Source of the DNA: Nibribacter roseus
GTDB lineage: Bacteria > Bacteroidota > Bacteroidia > Cytophagales > Hymenobacteraceae
NCBI RefSeq assembly: GCF_042662225.1
Contig: NZ_JBHSYQ010000003.1
Span: forward strand, 992,001-1,056,000
Length of the DNA stretch: 64,000 nucleotides
Direction of reading: 5' to 3'
The notes beneath the pieces are model-generated. The model searched no databases and was not told where the DNA came from. It was given only the letters and a program-made list of their open reading frames with translations. Within the stretch, counting starts at the first letter, position 1, and every line of letters begins with the position of its first letter. The translations under genes and the position numbers were made by a program. Positions 45,524 to 53,914 of the stretch are shown one piece after another.

Positions 45524-46465
45524 TTAATATAAATTCGAGTACTTCTCTATGCCGGGTGCTGGCTCCCAATTTGACTTTGGTTCAAAATGCTTCCATAGCG
45601 TTTCTGATACTTTCTGAATTAGCACAGCCCCAGCATTGTCTGGAGCCCAACGCTCGTCCTTCTGGTTTTTAGTGATGATGCAAAACACATAATCTCCGTT
45701 AGGGGCATTCACTAATACAACCTCAGACTTTGATTGATTGACCGCACCTGACTTAGAGGCGGTATGCACGTAGGGCGGAATTTTCGAAAGGGCGTAGGAG
45801 TCGTAGTAAATTCTGCCCAAGTTGCGGTACATGCGTTCGCTGGCGGCTGGGCTCACGGCTTTGCCTTCTCTGATCATGGTCACTAGGTTAGCCATTTCGC
45901 GGGGAGTAGTTTGTCCCCAACCGTATTGCTCCCAGTTTTTTCTTCGGCCGGGCGTACGTGAGTTCATGCGAGTCTTTTCAAAGCCATTTTTCTCCAGCCA
46001 CGCGTTTATGGCTGTGCCGCCGCCCGCCAACTGTTGTAGCCACAAACTACCGGTATTGTCAGAGGTGGTAATGCTCAGCATCTGAACCTTGCCTAAAGCC
46101 ACTACCGCACTGTCCTTGAAGTTGCCCACAATATCTTCGCCGGCATAGTAGAGCGAGTCGCGGTAACGGAGCTGAGCATTGGGGTTGATTTCCCCGCGTT
46201 CAATTTTATCAAACATGGCCACCATAATCGGAACCTTAATCATGCTGGCGGTGGGGAAGAGCGTGTCGGCGTTAATGGCTACTGCTTTGCCCGTTTTCAA
46301 ATGCCGCACATAAATACCCACTTCACCGTCAAACTCCTTTACTAATGCCTCCAGCTTTTGCTGAAGCTTAGTATCGGTTTTTTCTTTAATGGGTTTCTGA
46401 GCGATGGCGGCAACGCAAATGAGCACAAGCAGGACTGCAGGCAGTAGATGACGGAGGAGACGCAT
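45524..46465 (-). CDS. Secreted serine hydrolase, class A beta-lactamase fold
   Basis: 313 aa. The signal peptide is residues 1-23. The penicillin-recognising motifs are present: S74-x-x-K77 (TASMIK), S135-D136-N137 and K238-S239-G240. The class A omega-loop glutamate motif is not evident near RTPGRRKNWEQ, so it may not be a true antibiotic-hydrolysing enzyme; it could be a peptidase or esterase. The start at 46465 opens the signal peptide. It ends five bases before the helicase ATG, so the two genes are probably one transcript. Confidence 0.85.
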   Translation of the reverse strand: MRLLRHLLPAVLLVLICVAAIAQKPIKEKTDTKLQQKLEALVKEFDGEVGIYVRHLKTGKAVAINADTLFPTASMIKVPIMVAMFDKIERGEINPNAQLRYRDSLYYAGEDIVGNFKDSAVVALGKVQMLSITTSDNTGSLWLQQLAGGGTAINAWLEKNGFEKTRMNSRTPGRRKNWEQYGWGQTTPREMANLVTMIREGKAVSPAASERMYRNLGRIYYDSYALSKIPPYVHTASKSGAVNQSKSEVVLVNAPNGDYVFCIITKNQKDERWAPDNAGAVLIQKVSETLWKHFEPKSNWEPAPGIEKYSNLY

Positions 46466-46792
46466 GATACAGGTAAGGTTTTGCGCAATAAGGTACAAAG
46501 TTTTCAGGATTTGCCCTGCGTTCTGGGGGCTTTTGTCTTTGTTTTAAGCCTGTTTTTTTAAAAAGAAGGGGTAAAACAGCCTCCGGTAAACTACAAGATC
46601 CGCCAGAATGAAAGTCAGGAGCTAATCATGGCCATGCTGTTTTAATATTGAGTGCTAACTAAAAAGCATGCTGTTAACAAATCGATTTATCTAAAGTAAT
46701 TTTTATATTTAAAGATGAAGTGGGCTAACGGAAGGCAAAAGCTTGAACGGCAGCAAATCCAATAGCTTATGTTCTTTCTAAATAGTTAAAAG
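46466..46792. other. Divergent intergenic region
   Basis: 327 bases between divergent genes. It holds PAL copy 17. The remaining AT-rich part should contain the promoters, but I found no clear TAnnTTTG box. Confidence 0.45.
46539..46579. repeat. PAL palindromic repeat, copy 17
   Basis: TTGTTTTAAGCCTGTTTTTT followed by TAAAAAGAAGGGGTAAAACAG without its first base. The middle is mismatched. It is unusual in lying between divergent genes. Confidence 0.65.
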
Positions 46793-48199
46793 ATGAAGAA
46801 AATATATTTCCCGTTGGTGCTTGGCCTGTTTTCTTTTGCCTGTACGCCTTCGGGGCAAGTGGCGCAAAAGCAGGAGCTTGTGAATAGTGAGAATGCCCCA
46901 TCCGAAAAAGGCTGGACAATGCTCTTCAACGGGAAAGATTTAACAGGCTGGAAGCAGGTAAACGGAAATGCAACTTACCGGGTAGAAGACGGGGCCATAG
47001 TGGGTACTACGGTGATGAACTCGCCTAACAGCTTTCTTGCCGCTGATAAAATCTATGGCGACTTCATTCTGGAGTTTGAGGTGCTGCTGAACAATGATCT
47101 TAACAGTGGCGTGCAGTTCAGAAGTATTTCAGACCCTGCCATTATGAACGGCCGCGTGCATGGGTATCAGTTTGAGCTAGACCCCTCTGACCGAAAATGG
47201 ACCGGCGGAATTTATGACGAAGCAAGAAGAGATTGGCTGTACCCGCTTTCCCTGAACCCGAATGCTCAATCTGCTTTCAGAAAAGGAGAATGGAACAAAG
47301 CCCGCATTGAAGCCATAGGTGATAAAATTAATACCTGGGTAAATGGTGTACCAGTAGCATCTGTAGTAGACGCCATGACACCGCAGGGCATAATTGCCTT
47401 GCAGGTACACTCCATCGGGAAATCAGAAGATGCCGGTAAGGAAATAAGGTGGCGGAACATCCGCATTAAAACAACTGATCTAGCACCTAGGCCAGGCCAT
47501 AACGCTTTTGTGGTAAATCTGGTGCCCAACACGCTTACGGAGCAGGAGAAAGCCCAAGGGTGGAGCCTGCTCTGGGACGGGAAAACCACCAATGGCTGGC
47601 GAGGTGCCCACCAAAATGAATTCCCCAAAGGTGGCTGGCAAGTAAAAGACGGCGAGCTGCAAGTGCTGGAGTCGGGCGGAGGGGAATCAGTGAACGGGGG
47701 AGACATTGTCACTGAAAAAGAGTTTAGCGCCTTTGAACTACAGCTTGATTTCAAACTGACCGAAGGAGCCAACAGCGGCATTAAATACTTCGTCACCGAA
47801 AAGGAGAAGGTAGGCAGGGGTTCCGCCATTGGCCTGGAGTACCAACTGTTAGATGACGCCAAACATCCCGACGCCAAGATGGGCAGAGACGGAAACCGTA
47901 CCTTGGCGTCTTTGTATGATCTTATGACTTCAGAGAAGAACCCACGCTTTATAAAACCAGTGGGACAATGGAACCACGCCCTCCTGAGAGTAAAACCAGA
48001 CAACACAGTAGAACATTGGCTGAACGGCATTAAAGTGCTGGAATATAAAAGAGGGTCTCAGGCATTCCGAGATCTGGTGGCCATCAGCAAATACAAGAAC
48101 TGGGAAAACTTTGGGGAAGCAGAAAAAGGGCACCTGCTGCTGCAGGACCACGGAAACAACGTCTCGTTCAGAAGCATAAAAATCAGGGAGCTGAAGTAG
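46793..48199 (+). CDS. Double DUF1080 (3-keto-disaccharide hydrolase type) lipoprotein
   Basis: 468 aa. Lipobox SFAC (C17). Two concanavalin-like DUF1080 domains: about 38-230 (GWTMLFNGKDLTGWKQVNG, NSGVQFRSI, GYQFELDP) and 255-465 (GWSLLWDGKTTNGWRG, NSGIKYFV, GLEYQLLDD). DUF1080 proteins include hydrolases that split 3-keto-glycosides. A secreted lipid-anchored enzyme fits the adjoining oxidoreductase and cytochrome genes. Confidence 0.88.
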   Translation: MKKIYFPLVLGLFSFACTPSGQVAQKQELVNSENAPSEKGWTMLFNGKDLTGWKQVNGNATYRVEDGAIVGTTVMNSPNSFLAADKIYGDFILEFEVLLNNDLNSGVQFRSISDPAIMNGRVHGYQFELDPSDRKWTGGIYDEARRDWLYPLSLNPNAQSAFRKGEWNKARIEAIGDKINTWVNGVPVASVVDAMTPQGIIALQVHSIGKSEDAGKEIRWRNIRIKTTDLAPRPGHNAFVVNLVPNTLTEQEKAQGWSLLWDGKTTNGWRGAHQNEFPKGGWQVKDGELQVLESGGGESVNGGDIVTEKEFSAFELQLDFKLTEGANSGIKYFVTEKEKVGRGSAIGLEYQLLDDAKHPDAKMGRDGNRTLASLYDLMTSEKNPRFIKPVGQWNHALLRVKPDNTVEHWLNGIKVLEYKRGSQAFRDLVAISKYKNWENFGEAEKGHLLLQDHGNNVSFRSIKIRELK

Positions 48200-48262
48200 T
48201 AGAACTAATCAGATTTCATTTTACCCTCAACAGTTATTAACACCAAACGCAACAAACACCAC

Positions 48263-49606
48263 ATGGAACATACAGATTTGAACAATCGGCGCAATTTTAT
48301 AAAAAAAGCAGTTTTAGGTACGGTGGGCTTGTCTTTGATGGGAATGAGCGCCAAAAGCTACGGCAGAATACTAGGGGCCAATGACCGGGTGCAGGTAGGA
48401 ATCATTGGGTTCTCTGACAGGTTCAAACATTCCTTGTATCCGTCGTTTATGAACCACGCCAAAGAAATGAATTTTGAATTTGTAGGTGTGTCAGACATCT
48501 GGAACCGCCGCCGCGATGAGGGAGAAGCTTTTGTAAGGGAAAAACAGGGATCTAAGATAAAGAAGTACCGCAACAATGATGAACTGTACGGAAACAAAAA
48601 CATAGACGCCGTGATTATCAGTACTGCTGATTTCCAGCATGCCCTGATGGGAGTAGAGGCGGTGCGGAATGGCAAAGACGTGTACCTGGAGAAGCCTATG
48701 GCAGAAACCATGGAAGATGCCCGGGCCCTACTTAAAGCCGTGAATGAAACCGGTAAAATTGTGCAGATAGGTTCTCAGCGCCGGAGTGCGCCTAACTACA
48801 TAGCCGCAAATGAATACATTAAGTCGGGCAAGTTTGGTGATATCAAAATGGTGGAAATGACCTGGAACGTGAACCAGCCCGGCCGCTGGAGAAGACCTGA
48901 CCTGGTAAGCCAAATCAGGAAAGAAGACACGGACTGGGATCGTTTTCTGATGGATCGCCCTAAGGTAGCTTGGGATCCCCGTAAATTTTTGGAATATAGG
49001 TTGTTTTGGCCGTATTCTTCGGGCATACCCGGGCAATGGATGTCGCACCAGATTGATACCGTGCATTGGTTTACAGATCTGGAGCACCCCAGAAGCGTGG
49101 TAGCCAACGGCGGTATTTACATGTGGCATGACGGTCGTGAAAACCCAGATACCCTTACGGCGGTGTTTGAGTACGGGCCAGAGAATGATCCAACAAAAGG
49201 CTTTCAGGTGGTGTATTCTTCCCGTTTCAGTAACTCCGCTGGAGGCGTGAAAGAGCTGTATTACTCCAACGGCGGCATGCTGAACCTAGACACGAACAAA
49301 ATAACCTCAGAAGGAGGCTTAACCAGAAATATGGCCAATGACATGGGGCTGCAGCCTAATTTGCTGGCTGATTACACTTTGGCAGCTAACATGAAAGTGG
49401 CAACTGGCGCGAATACCGGTGGAGACCCAATGACCTCATTGCACATGCGCAACTGGATGGAATGCGTTCGGAGCCGTAAAACGCCAAACGCATCGGTGAA
49501 AGCCGGCTATAATCACTCTGTGGCTAACATTATGACCCGCGTAGCCATGCAAACTGGAAAACGGGTCACGTTTGACGCCGCTAAGCAAGAGGTGGTTATT
49601 AGCTAA
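48263..49606 (+). CDS. Gfo/Idh/MocA family oxidoreductase with Tat signal
   Basis: 447 aa. The twin-arginine signal NNRRNFIKKAVLGTVGLSLMG (RRNF) indicates export of a folded, cofactor-loaded enzyme to the periplasm. NAD(P)-binding follows: VQVGIIGFSDR, then VSDIWNRRRDEGEAF and the family motif YLEKPMAETMEDARALL. The sugar-binding half has GQWMSHQIDTVHW. Periplasmic members with tightly bound nicotinamide oxidise or reduce sugar C3 positions. The spacing of 63 bases after the DUF1080 gene suggests one operon. Confidence 0.9.
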   Translation: MEHTDLNNRRNFIKKAVLGTVGLSLMGMSAKSYGRILGANDRVQVGIIGFSDRFKHSLYPSFMNHAKEMNFEFVGVSDIWNRRRDEGEAFVREKQGSKIKKYRNNDELYGNKNIDAVIISTADFQHALMGVEAVRNGKDVYLEKPMAETMEDARALLKAVNETGKIVQIGSQRRSAPNYIAANEYIKSGKFGDIKMVEMTWNVNQPGRWRRPDLVSQIRKEDTDWDRFLMDRPKVAWDPRKFLEYRLFWPYSSGIPGQWMSHQIDTVHWFTDLEHPRSVVANGGIYMWHDGRENPDTLTAVFEYGPENDPTKGFQVVYSSRFSNSAGGVKELYYSNGGMLNLDTNKITSEGGLTRNMANDMGLQPNLLADYTLAANMKVATGANTGGDPMTSLHMRNWMECVRSRKTPNASVKAGYNHSVANIMTRVAMQTGKRVTFDAAKQEVVIS

Positions 49607-49629
49607 AGCCCTTTTTAAAAGGGTTAAAG

Positions 49630-49668
49630 CGTTTTTCGCCTGAAATGCAGAAAAGAGGGCAAAAACAG
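49630..49668. repeat. PAL palindromic repeat, copy 18
   Basis: CGTTTTTCGCCTGAAATGCA followed by GAAAAGAGGGCAAAAACAG. It lies between two co-directional genes of one probable operon. Confidence 0.65.
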
Positions 49669-49693
49669 GAGAGCCTCTGAGTTGAGTTCTAGA

Positions 49694-51988
49694 ATGAGAA
49701 AAACGAGTGTTGTATTCCTGTTGCTGTTCATAACAGGTTCTTTTTTAACGTGCCAAAGTAACATCTCTCCAGAAGAGCAACAAGTTTCGCCTGCTGATTT
49801 CAGTCTGGAGTCTTCACCCGTAGTTTCTCCGGAAGAATCTATTGGCCTCATGCAGGTCGCCGATGGCTTTGAGGTGAAATTGGTGGCTAGTGAGCCTTTG
49901 GTAAGTGCGCCCGTTGCTTTGTCCTTTGATCACAAGGGCCGCATGTGGGTGGTGGAAATGACCGGCTATATGCCAGACACTACCGGGGCCGGGGAAGATT
50001 TGCCTTCCGGGAAAATCGTTATTCTGGAAGACCTGAACGCTGATGGAGTAGCTGATACCCGCAAAGTGTTTCTTGACTCCCTGCAAATGCCTAGGGCTAT
50101 CTGCCTGATTGACGGAGGTATTTTAGTTGCCGAGCCTCCGAGCCTTTGGTTTTATGAAATAGATCAAGACAAGCCCGGCAAAAAAACGTTGGTAGACTCT
50201 GCCTATGCCGTAGGCGGTAATGTGGAGCATCAACCTAATGGTCTTCTGCGGGCATTGGATAATTGGATTTACAGCGCCAAGACTAACAAACGTTACCGGA
50301 AAGTGGGGCAGAAGTGGCTGAAAGAACAGACGCACTACAGGGGGCAGTGGGGGATCTCGCAAGACAACGAGGGTAGACTATACTACAACAACAACTCCAC
50401 GAATGTGCTGGGAGATTACTTTCTGCCGGGCTTTGGAGCATTCAATCAGAATCAAAAATTGGTGGCTGGATTCAACGAGGAAATTGTAGCCGATAATAGG
50501 GTGTACCCCGTCAGGCCAACCACGGGAGTAAACAGAGGCTACCTAGAAGGCGTTCTAGATGACAGTCTTCGGTTAGTGAATTTTACTGCGGCTAGTTCAC
50601 CCTTGGTATATCGCGGAAGCTTGTTTGGGAAGGAATTTGCGGATAATATATTTGTGGCGGAACCAGCGGCAAACCTCATCAAACGTAATATTCTGCACAA
50701 GAATGGCTACGTGACCAGTGGAAATCAGGCTTACCAAGACAAAGAATTTATGGCAAGCGTAGATGAACGTTTCAGGCCAGTAAGCTTGTACAATGCCCCC
50801 GATGGCAGTTTGGTGGTGGTAGACATGTACCGCGGAATCATACAGCACAAAACCTATCTGACTCCTTACTTAAAGAAGGAGATTGCCCGCCGCCAACTCA
50901 CACAGCCGTTGCTTTCAGGACGTATTTATAAAGTTGTGCCTAAAAACGCAGAGCCTAAGAAGGTAACCTTGCCCGCAGAACCTGAAAAGCTGGTAAAGTT
51001 ACTTGGTCATAGAAACGGATGGGTGCGGGACAATGCGCAGCAACGGCTCATAGACAGCCGTGCAGAAGAAGCAATACCAGTCCTACGACAAGCGACAAAA
51101 GAGTCCAGAAATCCGTTCCTAGTGACTCATGCCCTCTGGACTTTGGAGGGGCTAGGAGCGCTAGAAGCGCAAGATGTGGAAAGACTAATGCAGCATCAAA
51201 TTGTGCCTGTAAGAGTTCATGCCTTAAGTGTATTGCCTTCTATTTTAAGTAAAAATAATTACAACCGGTTTTTGCCAAAGCTCAAAGAGATAGCCCAAAG
51301 CAATGATAGTTTGGCCGTGCCTTACGTGGCTTTTCTAGCGCATCACCTACAGTCTTTTGATCAAGCGGCCGCCCATGAATTATTAGGGCTTATGGTAAGT
51401 AAGCATGCCACTAATAAATATGTGGCAGATGCTGTGATCAGTAGCTTGTCAGGGCGTGAAGAAGCATTCCAGCAAAAGGTGCTGTCACATACTCCAGATA
51501 CTTCACTGGCCATTCACCGGCAGCTTCAGAGGATAGTCTCTGAAAAAAGGCAGGCGCAGGCAAGCAGAAACAAAAAAGAAATATTGCAACAGTTCTCTAA
51601 AGGAGCAGCAATATATGCCACCTCCTGCCAAACTTGCCACGGTGCCGACGGCAGTGGTGTGAAATCACTGGCCCCTCCACTTAATCAATCTGAATGGGTA
51701 ACAGGGGAGAAGAACCGATTAATTGCCATTGTATTGTATGGTTTGACCGGCCCCATACAGGTGAAGGGACGTTTATACCAAGCTCCGGAAATAAACGGTG
51801 ACATGCCTGGCATTGGGTATAACAAGGCTTTGTCTGAAGAAGAGGTGGCGCAGCTGCTGAGCTTTATCCGAAAGTCCTGGCAAAACAAAGCAAGTGCCGT
51901 GCAGGCTGAGGAAGTGAAGAAAGTAAAGCAACAACTAAAGAACCGGCAAAAGGCTTTTACAGTGAAGGAACTGGAGGCTCTGTTCTAG
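49694..51988 (+). CDS. Lipoprotein with sugar-dehydrogenase-like propeller and C-terminal cytochrome c domain
   Basis: 764 aa. Lipobox FLTC. A beta-propeller of the PVC-type membrane dehydrogenase family follows (VSAPVALSFDHKGRMWVVEMTGYM, VDMYRGIIQHKTY). HEAT-like helical repeats occupy about 425-600. The heme c site CQTCH (645-649) is followed by the probable axial methionine in GDMPGIG. Electrons from sugar oxidation could leave via this heme. The ATG at 49694 is chosen over an in-frame TTG 12 bases earlier because it opens the signal peptide. Confidence 0.87.
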   Translation: MRKTSVVFLLLFITGSFLTCQSNISPEEQQVSPADFSLESSPVVSPEESIGLMQVADGFEVKLVASEPLVSAPVALSFDHKGRMWVVEMTGYMPDTTGAGEDLPSGKIVILEDLNADGVADTRKVFLDSLQMPRAICLIDGGILVAEPPSLWFYEIDQDKPGKKTLVDSAYAVGGNVEHQPNGLLRALDNWIYSAKTNKRYRKVGQKWLKEQTHYRGQWGISQDNEGRLYYNNNSTNVLGDYFLPGFGAFNQNQKLVAGFNEEIVADNRVYPVRPTTGVNRGYLEGVLDDSLRLVNFTAASSPLVYRGSLFGKEFADNIFVAEPAANLIKRNILHKNGYVTSGNQAYQDKEFMASVDERFRPVSLYNAPDGSLVVVDMYRGIIQHKTYLTPYLKKEIARRQLTQPLLSGRIYKVVPKNAEPKKVTLPAEPEKLVKLLGHRNGWVRDNAQQRLIDSRAEEAIPVLRQATKESRNPFLVTHALWTLEGLGALEAQDVERLMQHQIVPVRVHALSVLPSILSKNNYNRFLPKLKEIAQSNDSLAVPYVAFLAHHLQSFDQAAAHELLGLMVSKHATNKYVADAVISSLSGREEAFQQKVLSHTPDTSLAIHRQLQRIVSEKRQAQASRNKKEILQQFSKGAAIYATSCQTCHGADGSGVKSLAPPLNQSEWVTGEKNRLIAIVLYGLTGPIQVKGRLYQAPEINGDMPGIGYNKALSEEEVAQLLSFIRKSWQNKASAVQAEEVKKVKQQLKNRQKAFTVKELEALF

Positions 51989-52024
51989 GAATTGCCGAGA
52001 AATAACCTAAAAAACAGATTTCTC

Positions 52025-52098
52025 TGGCGCAAGCGTCCGCTTGTGTCCAACGTTACCAGATTAGGAATGCATACGGACACAAGCGGACGCTTGCGCCA
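52025..52098. repeat. Perfect 24-bp inverted repeat with 26-base spacer
   Basis: Arms 52025-52048 and 52075-52098. The left arm starts TGGCGCAAGCGTCCGCTTGT and the right arm is its exact complement. It is GC-rich in an AT-rich gap between convergent genes and differs from the PAL family. Confidence 0.85.
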
Positions 52099-52114
52099 AA
52101 GAAAGGCCGAGCAC

Positions 52115-52149
52115 TTAATGTTTATAGTTAATAACCAATAACTTTTAAC
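52115..52149. repeat. Period-7 array (TAATAAC type)
   Basis: Heptads TTAATGT, TTATAGT, TAATAAC, CAATAAC, TTTTAAC; a decayed continuation may run to about 52170. It follows the 24-bp inverted repeat. Confidence 0.5.
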
Positions 52150-52182
52150 AGACCACTGTTTACTGCTAAATGATCATTGCAG

Positions 52183-53013
52183 CTACGCCGCAGCTACTTT
52201 CTCTACCACCTTCGGCTCTATGTCGAAAAGGAAGTGGTTGAGTTTAGAGCGGAGGTCAGCGGCGGAGAGGTTGCGGTAGACTTCGCCGTTGCGTACAATG
52301 GCAATCTGGCCGGTTTCTTCTGATACAACCAGTACTACGCTGTCGGTGACCTCCGTAAGGCCAATGGCAGCGCGGTGACGAAGGCCCATAGAAGCGGGCA
52401 CATCATTGCTCTCTGTTACAGGCAAAATACAGCGGGCGGCTTTAATGCGGTTGCCTTGTATGATAACGGCACCGTCGTGCAAGGGGCTATTTTTATTGAA
52501 GATGGAGATGAGAAGGCGCTTGCTTACAATGGCGTCAATGGCATCGCCAGACTCGGCAAAGTAGCGGAGCTCGGAGCTTTTGGCAAACACTATCAAGGCG
52601 CCTGTGTTTTTGCCAGCCAGTGACTTTGCGGCTTCAATAAAGGGCGTGATGGACAAGCGGTCTTGAGTATCGGTGCGGCGCCACGGAAAACCCCTGAAAA
52701 GGCGGTCGTTGTTAAAGGCGGTTGTTTTCCCGATCATGAGCAGGAATCGGCGTATTTCGGGCTGAAAGACAATGATAGCAGCCAATACACCCACGCCCAT
52801 AAACTGCCCCAGAATAATAGTGAGCAGTTCCATGCCGGCGGCCCGTACAATCAGGTATAATAAGTACACTGAAAGCAGCCCCAGGAAAATTTTCAGCGCA
52901 ACACTTCCCGTCAGGAGCTTGTAGAGCTGGTACAATAGTACCGTCACCAGCAAAACATCCACAATGTCTAGCCAGGCTATGTCTAAGAACCCGATGGAAA
53001 ATAAGTTAATCAC
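52183..53013 (-). CDS. cdaA: Diadenylate cyclase CdaA
   Basis: 276 aa. Makes cyclic di-AMP from two ATP at the inner membrane. Three N-terminal transmembrane segments (about 10-30, 37-57, 65-83) precede the DAC domain, with catalytic motifs DGA (180-182) and RHR (212-214) both intact. It overlaps folP by eight bases, so it is translationally coupled to it. A CdaR-like regulator is not present in the window. Confidence 0.95.
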   Translation of the reverse strand: MINLFSIGFLDIAWLDIVDVLLVTVLLYQLYKLLTGSVALKIFLGLLSVYLLYLIVRAAGMELLTIILGQFMGVGVLAAIIVFQPEIRRFLLMIGKTTAFNNDRLFRGFPWRRTDTQDRLSITPFIEAAKSLAGKNTGALIVFAKSSELRYFAESGDAIDAIVSKRLLISIFNKNSPLHDGAVIIQGNRIKAARCILPVTESNDVPASMGLRHRAAIGLTEVTDSVVLVVSEETGQIAIVRNGEVYRNLSAADLRSKLNHFLFDIEPKVVEKVAAA

Positions 53014-53872
53014 GCTGTCTTACTCTTTTTATAATCTCAATGGTATGTACCGCCTCCTTTACGTCATGTACGCGTAAAATGTCGGCTCCATGCCATAACG
53101 CCAAGGTATTTGCGGCAATTGTACCGGTTAAAGCTTCTTCGGGACCAACCTGCAAGGGTTTATAGGTCATTGATTTTCTGGAAAGCCCTATTAGTAGCGG
53201 TAGCTCAAGCACTTGCAGCTCGGTTAAGTGGCGTAACAGTTCATAATTCTGCGCCACATTTTTTGCGAAGCCAAAGCCTGGGTCCAGTACAATGTCTTTT
53301 ACCCCGGATTTTCTCAGTTGCGCCACCCGCTCCCCAAAAAAGCCAATAAGCTCGTCTATCACACCATTGGGGTACTCGTTCTGGCTAGCCATGGTTTGCG
53401 GGGTTCCACGCATGTGCATGAGTACGTACGGCACACCCAGCTTGCCTACGGTTTCAAACATAGCCTCATCCAGTGTGCCACCAGATACGTCGTTCACCAG
53501 ATGGGCTCCGCTTTGAACGGTAGCCTCTGCCACGCGGGCCCTGAAGGTATCTATGGAAAGCAGCGCCTCAGGAAATTCCCTTGCCAATGCCTGTATAACC
53601 GGTAATACGCGATTCAGCTCTTCCTGTTCGGTAATTTCCTCTGCACCCGGGCGGGTAGAATAGCCGCCAATATCCAGAAAAGTAGCTCCCTCTGAGAGCA
53701 TTTTTTCAGCTTGTTTCAGAGCTTGGTCTACGCTCTGTAACCGGCTGCCCGGGTAGAACGAATCTGGGGTGAGATTTAAGATGCCCATTACCTTAGGCTG
53801 CTCCAACAGGACTAATCTGCCGCGGCAGTTAAGGGTGATTTTTTTGCAAAAAAGTGTATCTTTCGCGTTCAA
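53006..53872 (-). CDS. folP: Dihydropteroate synthase
   Basis: 288 aa. Joins p-aminobenzoate to dihydropterin pyrophosphate in folate synthesis; it is the sulfonamide target. Motifs: VMGILNLTPDSFYPGSR (pterin-phosphate loop), DIGGYSTRPGA, VNDVSGG, DPGFGFAKN and GLSRKSM. The only in-frame start before the conserved N-terminal strand (LNCRGRLVLLEQPKVMG) is TTG at 53872, facing another TTG start across 42 bases. The folP-cdaA pairing is common in Bacteroidota. Confidence 0.94.
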   Translation of the reverse strand: MNAKDTLFCKKITLNCRGRLVLLEQPKVMGILNLTPDSFYPGSRLQSVDQALKQAEKMLSEGATFLDIGGYSTRPGAEEITEQEELNRVLPVIQALAREFPEALLSIDTFRARVAEATVQSGAHLVNDVSGGTLDEAMFETVGKLGVPYVLMHMRGTPQTMASQNEYPNGVIDELIGFFGERVAQLRKSGVKDIVLDPGFGFAKNVAQNYELLRHLTELQVLELPLLIGLSRKSMTYKPLQVGPEEALTGTIAANTLALWHGADILRVHDVKEAVHTIEIIKRVRQRD

Positions 53873-53914
53873 TTAGGCTAATCTCACAATTTCTATAAAA
53901 GTAAAACTAAAAAC

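Noticed and set aside
45524..46465. Calling the serine hydrolase a resistance beta-lactamase
   Set aside because: SxxK, SDN and KSG are present but the omega-loop glutamate motif is not evident.
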